From positions 248,001-312,000 of the forward strand of contig JAIXMO010000010.1 of assembly GCA_025677825.1 (NCBI GenBank): DNA of 64,000 nt. The letters run 5' to 3'. A model generated the notes under the pieces. The model was not told the DNA's origin and did not search any database. It saw only the letters and a program-made list of their open reading frames with translations. Numbering within the stretch: position 1 is the first letter of the stretch; each line of letters starts with the position of its first letter. The position numbers and the translations under genes were made by a program. This document shows, piece after piece, positions 1-13,476 of this stretch. The stretch comes from Helicostylum pulchrum. Lineage: Eukaryota; Mucoromycota; Mucoromycetes; Mucorales; Mucoraceae.

Positions 1-1311
1 AATGCTATATTGTCAATTAGAATCAACACAGCAGTAGTTACCACAAGAATGATGATAGACACTCATATCCGTGACATTGATAAGTCCACATTGATATACA
101 CTTGTTTGATTACCAGGTGGACTAACGACCAGATAATATAACAGTAGGTAGATTGAAAAGAGGTCAAGCAATAAACATAAAAAAAATGTGTGCTTGTGAG
201 GTGATAAATAGATGTATTACGGGTCCCACAAGTAAAATGTATCATTTAAAGTTCACAAGAAACATAGATTAGTAGGGTAAAAGTAAGCGAGTCCGAGATT
301 TTCTATGTTAAAAGTCGATTTTGATATACTACGTCAAAGTATTTAGCCAAGAATGTAAAAGAGTTACATCTATCCTCCCAGGTAGTACAAAGTCTAAATA
401 TCAAGTTCTTACCCAATAAAAGTCGAGCTATTGTACTTGTCACAGTTAATGACGCCCGATAGATATTCAATGGTGTGAACTTATTCGAATTATTGATAAT
501 TGAAAGAAGAAGCGACGAAGTATATTAGGCGTGTCTTTTATTTTGGTTATATGGATATGGGAAAAAGCGTTAATTTCTCAATGTATTTTTTTCAACTTTA
601 AGTAGATATGCAGAAACCAAAAAGATCATATGTAAATAATCAAATATAGCGATATATCATAGTATCGTTAAAATGCTGTTAATAAAAGCTTTTTTTCGTA
701 GGTTTGCTAGGAAAAACTAATGAAAGCCAGTAATTATATTTACGTATGGAAGAATGCCAGAAAGCATTTCTAAAGTCTATTCGTCCTTTTGATATATGCG
801 AAGAAATCTGAAAAAGCAAGTTTAGTAATATCAACGATTTCATTTAAAGCAACTTGGTAAAGGAGTATAATATCGTGACATTTTAAAATATCTATACAGC
901 AACGTGAAAAGTGAAAAGTAAACATTCAATTGCATGTAGAAAGATATAGGGTATAAAATGTACGCGTTTGTTTAATAAAATATTGACCCTATTTATTTAT
1001 TTTAGCCGGACCTGTCAAATATTTCTTAAAAAAGACTAGGTAAAGAAACTTCTGTGCGTATTTACTCAAGTGCATGAATACAACAAGAAGCCCCTTTATT
1101 TGAATTGACATGATGTCATTAGAAAGATACTTACCTTCTTCAAAAATACCGGAATAAAACAAGTCACAGTTTTAGTTTTTTTGAAGCTTTTTTTTTAGAG
1201 CTTTTTTTTAGTGGCGGGGGGTTGAGAAGGGGTCCATAAACTAAAATAAATTTCCTCTTTTTTTTTCTTCTTCTTCTTCAACCTCTTTCATCTTTGTATA
1301 TATAGTATAAT
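1..1311. other. AT-rich intergenic stretch, no supported gene
   Basis: No open frame with believable protein composition runs through this stretch. The longest frames are short and low in complexity. One 21-codon coding-like shred (746-811, plus strand) reads like part of a mobile-element protein but cannot be assigned. The last ~100 bases before the first gene turn into a pyrimidine-rich tract (about 1255-1285) and a TATA-like run (about 1298-1306), which plausibly form the TOM40 core promoter. Confidence 0.6.
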
Positions 1312-2539
1312 ATGGCTACAGCAGAGACCACACCCGTTACACCTAGAATGTTCTCTCCTATTAACGGTTCTTTTGGTTTAAAGGATCAAAAGCCTTCGGG
1401 ATCTCCTTGGAATCCTCTTCAATGGCCTACTTGGTTTGGTTATCAAAAGGGACGTCTTAACTTACCTAGCCCTGGAAAGTTTGAAAGACTTCACGGAGAA
1501 GTTACTAAAGGTAACTGAAAATTTAATTTAGTATTTATGCAACAATTTTACTCAATACATATTTTTATTTATTACTGTAGAGGTCTTCACTTCAAACTAT
1601 CTTTTTGATGGTGCTCAAGCAAACATTGTAAAAGAACTTTCTGGAAATTTCCATGTTCAACATCAATTTTCTTTAGGTTCTCAAGTTATGCCTCCCATGT
1701 ATAACTTTATGTCTGGTTATATGACCGAAAGAGTAAGTTTATTTTTTTGGGAGAGAGAATACACGAAAATTTTAAAGGTTTTTGACACTTTTTTTATAGA
1801 CTATGTTGCAGGGTACCATGGATAACGATACTAACCTCAACGGTGTCTTTAGACATGCTTGGTCTGCTAGTTCCATTACAAAGGTTGTCGCACAGGTAAA
1901 ATATAAAACAGAGAAAAAAGAGAAAGAAAAGCGAAAAAATGAGCGGAAAGTGTTAATTTTTTTCTCGTGTGTATATTTTAGCTTACAAATATGCCCGGCC
2001 ATTCTATGCTCCAAGTTGAGCAAGAAGTTAATGGATCAGATTATTCAATGACTTTCAAGACCATGAACCCCAACCCATTGGAATTAACAGGTCTTTATAT
2101 GGCTTCTTACCTTCAATCAGTTTCTCAAAATTTGGTGATTGGATCCGAAATTGTTTTGCAACGTCCTACTGCCGATATGGAAGAGACTGCCATGTCTCTT
2201 GTCGGTAAATATACCGGTAGTGATTTCATTGCTACCGCACAATTCCAAGGTGTTGGCGCGATACAAGGTAGTTATTACCAACGTATCAACGAAAAGGTTG
2301 ATTTTGGTGTTGAGCTTAATTTGATGGTTCAAAATGGTCGTAGAGAGGCTGTAGCCACCGTTGGTGGTAAATTCGATTTCAGACAAGCTACTTTCAGAGG
2401 TCAAATCGATACCACAGGTAGAGTTTCTGCTGTTCTTGAAGAAAAGATGGCCCCTGGTTTCTCCTTCCTTATCAGTGGTGATTTAGATCATATGAAGGGT
2501 CAAAGCAAGTTTGGTGTTGGTATCATGTTGTCCGCTTAG
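1312..2539 (+). CDS. TOM40: Tom40, mitochondrial outer-membrane import channel
   Basis: Four exons (1312-1510, 1581-1732, 1800-1895, 1982-2539) join in frame to a 334-residue protein. Tom40 is the beta-barrel pore of the TOM complex, through which nearly all nuclear-encoded mitochondrial precursors pass. The N-terminus has the expected short Pro/Ser-rich segment and a NPLQWPTW-like stretch. It is followed by alternating short beta strands of the eukaryotic porin family, with the family hallmarks GSQVMPPMY, MQGTMDND-like (here LQGTMDND) and the C-terminal strand ending KFGVGIMLSA. The length is close to the family norm. There is no signal peptide, as expected for a protein inserted from the cytosol. 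A TATA-like run lies ~10 bases before the ATG. The gene converges with the ubiquitin ligase; the two stop codons are ~290 bases apart. Confidence 0.95.
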
Positions 2540-2826
2540 ATTTATTAAACATTTGTATCTTTTTTTTTTTACGTTCTTTTTTTATTTTTTTACTATTATT
2601 CTCTTCACTTACCTTTTATGTACAAAAAAAAAGGGAAACAAAAAAGAAAAAAAAAAGAACTAATGAATTAGAAATCAAGTTTTTTTTTCCTTATAAAAAA
2701 TATATATAGTATATAAACCAAAAAAAAAAAGTGTTTCTTTATATATATATGATTTATGATGTGATGATGATAATAATAATGACGGATGATTTGTGTGTGT
2801 GCGCGTAATGTATATGAAAAAATTGG

Positions 2827-5582
<2,756 letters not shown>

Positions 5583-5655
5583 TGTTGTGTATATGTATTT
5601 ATTAAATAAGAATAAAGAGAAGAAAGGAAGAGAAAAAAAAAAAGAAAAAAAAAAG

Positions 5656-5714
5656 AGACTGGGTATTTGTGAACTAGCCAAAATATCGTGGCTTTTCGTG
5701 ACGTTCTTGAAATG
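5656..5714 (+). repeat. Left copy of ~58 bp direct repeat flanking the 1.9 kb insert
   Basis: The last 30 bases (5685-5714) are identical to 7614-7643, and the preceding ~28 bases match with a few substitutions and a 2-base indel. The exact core contains TGACGT, a CRE/ATF-type half site, which may be coincidental. The copy lies ~75 bases upstream of the RSP5 start codon. Confidence 0.85.
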
Positions 5715-6552
5715 AAGAAATATACAGCATGTGAAGGTATACCATTGTTTCTTTTAAGGAAATATGTGGCCGCATTGTCAGTATTAGACTGATTGATTTT
5801 TGGATTAAAAGGAACCGATAATAAGGTTCGTCAATCCAGTTAATCCTATCGTTAGAGAAAAAAAGGAGTCTCTTGCTTTGTAGAACCCATTATATTTACC
5901 GGAAAACATTGCTTCCTCGTTCGGATTTACTTAAGCACCATATTTTCTACTTCTTTAAAAAATCTTTACTGATATCAAACTCACTTAAACTAATATCATC
6001 CCAGTTAACTTTTTAAAGCTATTCACTACTTTTTTCTGGCTTTATTTTTACTCAGATATCTACTAATCATAGTATTTTTTCGTTGATAAATGCTTTAAAC
6101 TTTCGTTTCATCAATCTCTACCTCCTCACAATGCGTGACTAAAATTTTTTGCATTCAATCATACTCATAATGCATTTATATACAGTTCTTACGATGTCTC
6201 TTGTCATAGGGAAAAATTTATAAGTATCAATATTGACCGAAGTCATGTCTAAGCACTGGCGCCATATAACTATTTACTTATGAATTTATTTAATAATGTT
6301 GTTACACTCTCTCTATCACTTTGCCTGATTATCCCCTTGTTTAATAACATTGTTTATTAACCTCTCTGTAAAGACTAGACATTCTAATACCACTTCGCTA
6401 AACTAAATAAATAAGTCTCGTAACTGGTTGACAATTATATATTTTGGTGCTCACTTTAAACTGAACTTTTATTATAATTAACGTTGTGTTTTATTATAAT
6501 ATCCTTCCCAAAATCTACACCTCTTCATTTATTCCAGAGTTGTATCAATAGT

Positions 6553-7525
6553 TTATTTGCTAGATTTGATTATTTTTTTAATAACTTTCGAGTTTAGTTC
6601 TTTGGGCCTCGGTGTTATTCCTTCCAAAGCTACGTTTCCAATGATAGGTACATAATCTTCCTCCAAGCCCAGACCTAAAAACTTTTCATATTGTTGGTAA
6701 ACAAATGCTTCCTTTTTGGTAAGAGAAAGAAGTGAAAGCCGTTTAATGAATTAAAACAAGTGCTTCATAGTTATGATTCCCCAAGGTTGGAAATATCTTT
6801 TTGTGCCGAGGCATCTGAAGTAACGGTGGTTATCGCATTTTGTTGATAACTGAAAAAAAAAAATATGTTTTTGATATCACTATTTAAACTATTGTTGATG
6901 TTGTTTTGACTATGGATACTTTTAACGACACTTGGAGTATTTGAATTTTTCGTTTTTTTTTTTTTTCCAATACAAAACGGCTTGTTCCGAATCCTTCCAA
7001 ATGTTGAACGCCTCGAGTAAACTAAGTTTTCTTTCGTTATCAATCCATTTGTTAAGGATGTCTTTGTATCGTCGGTAGTCTTTTAATTTATTGCTATGAG
7101 TATGCTTATCGAAAAAGCTATCAGGCGTGAGAAGATCGATATGTACTTATAATGCATCATTTAGCATCATAGAGTACGCGTTTTTTTATTATTAGACATT
7201 ATCAAAAGAGATGTTTAGCTGGTAAAGAAAAGGTAAAAGAAAAACAGCTACGATTTTTCATGACAACGTCATACTTGTGCTTATTAAACATTGTTACGAG
7301 CACCTTCAACTTTTTTTTTACAAATAGGATGTTCTTTACGCCACTTGGCCAACTTGTGCAGCTAGGTTTAAAAATTAGTAAATAAAAAAAATTGTTATGA
7401 AAGTAAAAAGGTTGCAATGAAAGGAAAAAAAGAAGGGGGGGAAAAGAAAAACAAAAAATACGATTGGCAAATCTTAGTGACTTTTGTTTACAAGAGACAT
7501 CCTTAATTGTTACTGAGTTATCACG
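6553..7525 (-). pseudogene. Decayed mobile-element-like coding fragments, minus strand
   Basis: Four separate stretches read like real protein on the minus strand, in this order from the 5' side: 7445-7525 (RDNSVTIKDVSCKQKSLRF), 7284-7361 (LHKLAKWRKEHPICKKKVEG), 6968-7136 (DLLTPDSFFDKH through EAFNIWKDSEQAVLYW) and 6553-6717 (KEAFVYQQYEKFLGLG, ending in a stop). They lie in different frames, separated by A/T runs and stops, and I could not join them into one spliced frame with good sites. I do not recognise the family. The lysine-rich helical composition and the second genomic copy of the first part (15071-15236) suggest a transposon. A short-intron host gene missed by eye is possible. Confidence 0.45.
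7365..7522 (-). repeat. Dispersed repeat, copy A (matches 15071-15236 in opposite orientation)
   Basis: The reverse complement of this segment aligns along its length with 15071-15236. The match includes a nearly identical ~60-base block (starting TAACTC, CAATTAAGGATGTCTCT) and a T-rich half ending in the shared CAACCTTTTTACTTTCAT core. Differences are scattered substitutions and small indels. One of them is an extra T in copy B that breaks the reading frame still open here. Confidence 0.8.
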
Positions 7526-7586
7526 CACTGAAATATTTTTACTTCATATCGAAGTTGAGTACAAATTTCCCAGTGATTAAAAAAAA

Positions 7587-7643
7587 AGACTGGTATTTGT
7601 GAGCTTACCAAACATCGTGGCTTTTCGTGACGTTCTTGAAATG
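7587..7643 (+). repeat. Right copy of ~58 bp direct repeat flanking the 1.9 kb insert
   Basis: This is the direct-orientation copy of 5656-5714, with a 30-base identical core at 7614-7643. It ends ~78 bases before the PRP16 start codon. The left copy has a similar spacing to the RSP5 start, so each gene keeps one copy in its proximal promoter. Confidence 0.85.
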
Positions 7644-7721
7644 TGGATTAAACATGCAAAAAAATAAATAAACTCACCCTTCTCTCTCTTATATTTTTTT
7701 TTTCTGTTTAATAAAAAAGTA

Positions 7722-10700
7722 ATGGCTGACGACGACTTTGTTCATGATATTGCAATAGATATCTCTAGAGCTTTAAACCTGACTAATCCAAACGACTTGA
7801 TTGCCAGAAAAGTTATTCAATTTGCAGATACTCATGAAGATGTCGAAAAGTTCAGCAAAGGTAAATAAATTGCATTGTTAACCCCCTCCCACAAATAAAA
7901 TAAAATAAAACTCCATCCTAAACCTTCCCATTAGTGTGCGGTACATTTGGTAGATTCAGTAGTGAATTCTTATCAGAGACATTCACCAAGATTAACACTC
8001 ATAGACAGCGCCAAAAATACATTCCAAAGCAACCTGAACCCATTCAACCACCCGACGCGCGTAACGAGCTCCTTGTCCTCGGCAACAATCTACCTGGTGG
8101 ACTTATCACAACCAAAAACAAATCTGCTGCTACAGATCAAGATAGACCTATTTTTAAAGTACCTGCTTTGCCCAACAAATCATTATTGGGTCTTGACGAA
8201 TTAGCTCGTAAAAAGAGATTGGCTGATGCTGCAACGAAACAACAAAAACCAGAAGAAAAAAAAGTCAAATTGGATTGGGATGATGATAGTAAAACGGAGG
8301 ATGAACCTGTAGTAGAAAGAATTGAGAGACACCGTCCTAATTACCGATCGCAGAGAATGGATACACCGTCGCATGGTGGTGGTATCTCAGATTCTGCTTT
8401 AAAAAGAATGGAAGAAATGAAGAGAAAAGATAGACATAGAGGAACCAGTCATTATGACAGTGATAGTCGTCGTGGTGGTGATAGAAGAGAGAGTGATAGA
8501 GATGATCGTAGAGATAGAGATCGTAGAGACGACCGCAGAGACGACCGCAGAGACGACAGAAGAGACAGCAGAAGAGATGATCGTCGTAGCGATAAAAGAG
8601 ATGATAAAAGAGACGAGACAAGAACTCCTTCTAGAGTTGGTTCAGAAACACCAGGCAGACGAGGTGGTTTAATTAAACGTAGTCAATGGACAAGTATGAC
8701 ACCTGTTAACGAAGGTGCTTTCACTCCAAGAGTATCTTCCGGTAATATGACACCAGGACGACACGATAGCGGGTTTAGACAATCGACAGGTGCAGCTACA
8801 GCCGCAGCCAGAAGAACGTGGGACACAATGACACCTGCTGTTCGATCCACTGCATACGACGAAGTAGCACTAGAATACCCTGAAGAATTTGAAGGTAATG
8901 ATGTTGACCGACAAAGATGGGAAGAAGAGCAAGCGCAATTGGATCGAGAATGGTATCAAATGGAAGATAACGGTATTGTAGACGAAACACATAACGCTTT
9001 TGCAGACTATGAAGATCACGATAAACACAAAGAAGAAGAATTAGCTCAAAAGCAATTAAAGAAATTATCTGCACGTCAAGCTCAATACAACCGTGATACG
9101 GATATGTGGGAAGCAAGTCGTATGTTAAGTTCAGGTGTAGCACAAAGAATTGAAGTAGATACAGATTTTGACGAGGAAAATGAAAACAGAGTTCATTTGT
9201 TGGTGCATGATATCAAACCTCCCTTTTTGGATGGCCGTATGGTATTTACAAAACAATTGGAAGCTGTACAACATGTTAGAGATCCCACTAGTGATATGGC
9301 GATTATCTCACGTAAAGGAAGTAGGTTGGTAAGAGAAAAGAGAGAGCAGGCTGAACGAGCCAAGGCTACCAGGTTTGATTTGGCCGGTACCACGTTAGGT
9401 AATGTCATGGGTGTTAAAGGAAAGAAGGAAGAAGAGTCGGCTACAGATGATGGTAAAGGTGATTCCAAGTTCGCTTCTCATTTAAAGAATTCAGAAGCTG
9501 CAAGTGACTTTGCTCGTACTAGAACCATGCGAGAACAACGTGAATATTTACCCGTTTTCGCTGTTCGTGAAGAATTGTTAAAGGTGGTTCGTGATAACCA
9601 AGTCATTATTATTGTGGGTGAAACCGGTTCTGGTAAAACCACTCAGTTAACTCAATACTTGCACGAAGATGGGTATACAAAGTACGGTAAAATCAGTTGT
9701 ACGCAGCCTCGTCGTGTTGCTGCTATGTCCGTTGCTAAACGTGTAGCAGAAGAAATGAATGTCGAGTTGGGTGATACAGTTGGTTATACCATTCGTTTCG
9801 AAGATCAAACTTCAGAAAACACTGTGATTCGATATATGACAGATGGTATTTTGTTGCGTGAGTCTATGAGTGCTCCCGATTTGGAACAGTACAGTGCGAT
9901 TATTATGGATGAAGCACATGAACGTGCTTTAAATACTGATGTCTTGATGGGTCTTTTGAAAAAATTATTGGCTCGTAGAAGAGATTTAAAATTGATTGTT
10001 ACTTCGGCTACCATGAACGCTGATCGATTCTCCCAGTTCTTTGGTAATGCGCCTTGTTTCTTTATTCCAGGTCGTACTTTCCCTGTAGATGTTATGTTTA
10101 GTAAGACTTCGTGTGAGGATTATGTCGATAGTGCGGTCAAACAAACATTAGCTATTCATTTATCTCAACCTGCTGGTGATGTATTGATTTTCATGACGGG
10201 TCAAGAAGATATTGAAGCAACATGTTCAGCCTTAGCAGGTAAATTTTTATTAAAGTAATATGTTTTTAATAGTGTACTAATTTTTTTTTAATATATATAT
10301 CAGAGCGTTTGGAACAATTGGATAACCCACCTCCTATGGCTATTTTACCCATTTATTCACAATTACCTGCTGATTTACAAGCGAAGATTTTCCAAAGATC
10401 TGAAAATAATGCTCGAAAGGTTATTGTAGCTACTAATATTGCCGAGACCTCACTTACTGTTGATGGTATTATATACGTTGTTGATACCGGCTATTGTAAG
10501 CTCAAGGTATATAACCCTCGTATTGGTATGGATGCTTTACAAGTAACTCCTATCAGTCAAGCAAATGGTAACCAACGTAGTGGTCGTGCCGGTAGAACTG
10601 GACCTGGGTAAGACGAATATTTCTCTCTCTCTTTCTCTCTTATAATATTAATTCCTTTTTTTTTAAAAAAAATGTAGTGTCGCTTACCGTTTATATACCG

Positions 10701-11840
10701 AAGACGCTTTCAGAAACGAAATGTTTGTCAATACCATTCCAGAAATCCAACGTACAAATTTAGCAGCGGTTGTATTACAATTAAAATCACTTGGTGTCAA
10801 GAACCTGCTAGAGTTTGATTTTATGGATCCACCACCCCAAGAAAACATTTTAAATTCCATGTATCAACTTTGGATTATCAATGCGTTTGATAATACAGGT
10901 GAGTTAACGGATGCAGGTAAAAAAATGAACGAGTTTCCTCTAGATCCTTCGTTAGCAAAGATGTTGATTGCAGCTCAGGAACAAAATTGTACTGCTGAAG
11001 TGTTGACGATTGTTTCCATGTTGTCTGTTCCTTCTGTGTTTTACAGACCCAAGGAACGTATGGAGGAATCAGATGCAGCAAGAGAAAAGTTTTTTGTACC
11101 CGAGAGTGATCATTTAACTCTTTTACATGTATATACTCAATGGAAGATCAATCATTATCGCGACGATTGGTGTACCAAACATTTTGTTCATCCTAAAGCC
11201 ATGCGTAAAGCCAGAGAAGTTCGATCTCAATTAATGGATATTATGAAGACGATCAAGATGCCTTACATTTCTTGCGGTACAGATTGGGATATTATTCGTA
11301 AATGTATTTGTTCTGCTTATTTCCATCAAGCTGCTAGATTAAAAGGTATTGGAGAGTACGTCAATTGTAGAAGTGGTATGAAGGTACATCTTCATCCTAC
11401 CAGTGCCTTGTTTGGAGCTGGTTTTACACCGGACTACGTTGTTTATCATGAACTTGTCATGACTTCGAAAGAATATATGCAGTGCGTTACATCCGTTGAT
11501 CCCTTCTGGTTAGCTGAGTTAGGTCCCATGTTCTTTTCGATTCGTGATAGAGATAGAAATTATGGACATAAGGAAAAACGTATGGCTAATATCGCCACCG
11601 AGTCTCGTTTAAATATGGAAATGGAAATGAAATTAGGTAAGAATAACAAAAAAAGGCGGCTATACATCTGAATTTAACGTTTATTTGTTTTGTTTTTTCT
11701 TCATTGTAGCTCGTGAAAGAGAGGAACAAGCAGAGGCAAAGGCTTCACAGTCAAGAGAGAATACAGCTAGAGCTGGTAGAATTGCTACACCTGGTGCTAG
11801 AGACATGCGTACACCAAGAAGAAGAGGTTTAGGATTATAA
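7722..11840 (+). CDS. PRP16: Prp16/DHX38-type DEAH-box splicing helicase
   Basis: Five exons (7722-7860, 7935-10238, 10304-10607, 10678-11636, 11710-11840) join in frame to 1278 residues, a little longer than human DHX38. Prp16 is the spliceosomal ATPase that remodels the complex after the first catalytic step. Visible helicase motifs are Walker [11 protein letters not shown] (about residue 607), DEAH box [13 protein letters not shown] (about 705), [15 protein letters not shown] and [12 protein letters not shown]. The winged-helix, ratchet and OB-fold regions follow. The N-terminal third is unstructured and charged, with an Arg/Asp run of DRRD units near residue 230 and several TP-rich patches (TPGRR, TPAVR). 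The C-terminus is a short RTPRRRG-type tail. The first ATG (MADDDFVHD) starts in a purine/pyrimidine-rich leader and is the only plausible start. Confidence 0.97.
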
Positions 11841-12761
11841 TTTTTTTTTGAAGTCGTAATAAAAATTAGGTTGAAAGTAGTTTTGTATTACATTTTTTAT
11901 TATATTCATAAAATGTCCAACTTGTAAGTAGTCTGCGTTACGGATTTATTTTTATGTTCTGTGGTAAATCTACTATGACGTCAAGTTATCATCTAAATGG
12001 GCGGTACCTTTACACACATACAAATGCAAAAATATGGGATTAGCGCATGTGTATAAAAAGGGGAAGCGATCAAAACGATTTCAATACCATTTTTTTTTTT
12101 TCGCTTTTTTCTCAAGCAATAATTTTGGCTGAATTTACTCCTTTGACTGATAACTGCAGTCAATGCCCTATCTGCGGTCACAAGACTTACAATTGCGATA
12201 TATCAGGATGTAGAAAGGTGCAAACAGATTCTTCATATTGCGCTATCTGTACCAGAAGCAAGTCGAAAAAATAATTCTACTTGTGGGATTCTTAATCTTT
12301 TTTTAGATATAAATATTTGTATTCGAATCAGGCGTATTACACGTCTTTTTATCTTTGATGTATGCTCTTGTCTAATATGATGTGTTATTAAGATTCTTTA
12401 CAGCTTATTAGATCTTTTATAAACGATGCTGTAACTTCAGATAGTATAACCGTTTTCAATACATATCGAAATAAGAAGAAGGAAAAACAATTAGGAAAGG
12501 GTAGGAGTTTACTGCAGATTACTTTACCCGCAAAAAAAAAAATGAAAACTGTAAAGCACCACTCGATGTACTGCTTAAAAACTAACAGTACTTTCCTTCT
12601 TTTCGTTGGTAAAAGGATCAAGGAAGCTCTCATGTATCAAGGATCATGTCTTTCTTTTGCGTAAAGAGAGTCACATTTTTTTAAAAAAAATGAATGCACT
12701 GTCCAGCATATTATTTTTTCTCTCTTTTGTTATTTGCTCCTCTTTTTTAAAAAAAAAAACT
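11841..12761. other. Intergenic stretch with one small doubtful ORF
   Basis: This is a 0.9 kb gap between PRP16 and STEEP1. Apart from the Cys-rich ORF at 12047-12274 nothing looks coded. The last ~100 bases before 12762 are T/C-rich with poly-A runs, like the leaders of other genes in this window. Confidence 0.5.
12047..12274 (+). CDS. Small Cys-rich ORF, doubtful
   Basis: This is a 75-codon frame that I do not recognise. The N-terminal half begins MCIKRG and continues into a Phe/Ser-rich hydrophobic run, which could be a weak signal segment or simply translated T-rich DNA. The C-terminal half looks more like real protein: CSQCPICGHKTYNC, then two further Cys and a CAIC pair before a basic end, SKSKK. 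The spacing CxxCxxC...CxxC would fit a zinc ribbon or a small disulfide-rich peptide. It could also be the last exon of a decayed gene, because a T-rich tract ending in CTCAAG sits just before the good part. Confidence 0.3.
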   Translation: MCIKRGSDQNDFNTIFFFSLFSQAIILAEFTPLTDNCSQCPICGHKTYNCDISGCRKVQTDSSYCAICTRSKSKK

Positions 12762-13297
12762 ATGCCAAAGATCGTTTCTTCATCTGTTGTTTCTTCTTCA
12801 GATCATGCAGCACAAAATGACCAAGCAAAATCCCTTCATGTATACTACTGTCTTTGCTCAGAATTTCTTTTAGTTATTGATGCAGATCTACGACAATTAC
12901 CTAGAAGAAGAACAGACAATTCAGTTATTGTTTCAAATATTAGAAGAACGTATAAATTAACAGCAGAAGCTGACGACTGTGTATTATTAAAGAGGTAACG
13001 CCATTTTTTCTTTGCTATTGAACACAGAGACTTACTTATATAATAGACGTGACGGATATGAAAAGCAATTTAGATACCATTGTCCTCGTAAGTTATAATG
13101 TCCCCCCCCCCTTTTTTTTTAAAGCAGAAAAACTAATCTTGTAAGTAGGATGTAACTTGACTGTTGCATACGAAATGAACGAACATCGTAAATCAGGACC
13201 TTATACATATATTTTAGACGGTGCATTAACGAATATTCAAGGCAGTGCACCACCTAATGCTATCATTGATGTTGTACCGACAACCAGTAAAGCATAA
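12762..13297 (+). CDS. STEEP1: STEEP1 (CXorf56/UPF0428) family protein
   Basis: Three exons (12762-12994, 13047-13087, 13149-13297) give a 140-residue protein. It starts with MPKIVSSSVVSS and continues with LHVYYCLCSEFLLVID, matching the family signature MPKVVSRSVV...LHVYYCLCG. It then has LPRRRTDNSVIV and, after the introns, a KQFRYHCPRCNLTVAY segment that provides the second Cys pair, and YILDGALTN. In animals STEEP1 promotes exit of STING from the endoplasmic reticulum. The fungal role is unknown and STING itself is not expected here. The two CxC/CxxC pairs suggest a metal-binding fold. The middle exon is only 41 nt. Its neighbours are PRP16 upstream and SIP5 downstream on the same strand, each with its own leader. 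Confidence 0.9.
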
Positions 13298-13476
13298 AGA
13301 AATATCCGAATTGTCCCCCCCCCCCAACTGGAGTTGAAATAAAACACTATATTTTTCCCCCGCTCTAATCTTTTTAGCTGTGTATATTTTTTCTTTATCT
13401 CTCTTTCTTTCTTTTATATACATATCGACTTTCTTTTTTCTTTTATCTTTTTTGTTTCTTTCTTGAAAATTTAACT

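Larger units (their letters stand above)
5583..7721. other. Non-genic gap between divergent RSP5 and PRP16, likely an insertion
   Basis: The two flanking genes diverge from this 2.1 kb gap. Near each end is a copy of the same ~58 bp sequence in direct orientation (5656-5714 and 7587-7643). Between them lies AT-rich DNA with coding-like fragments on the minus strand. If the insert and one repeat copy are removed, the divergent intergenic distance falls to roughly 210 bases, similar to other divergent promoters here (178 bases at 34439-34616, 240 bases at 46528-46767). That this is an insertion into an originally compact bidirectional promoter is inference. Confidence 0.55.

Noticed and set aside
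8454..8672. Frame of Ile/Val/Glu/Thr repeats within PRP16
   Set aside because: It is the alternative frame of the Arg/Asp repeat in PRP16.
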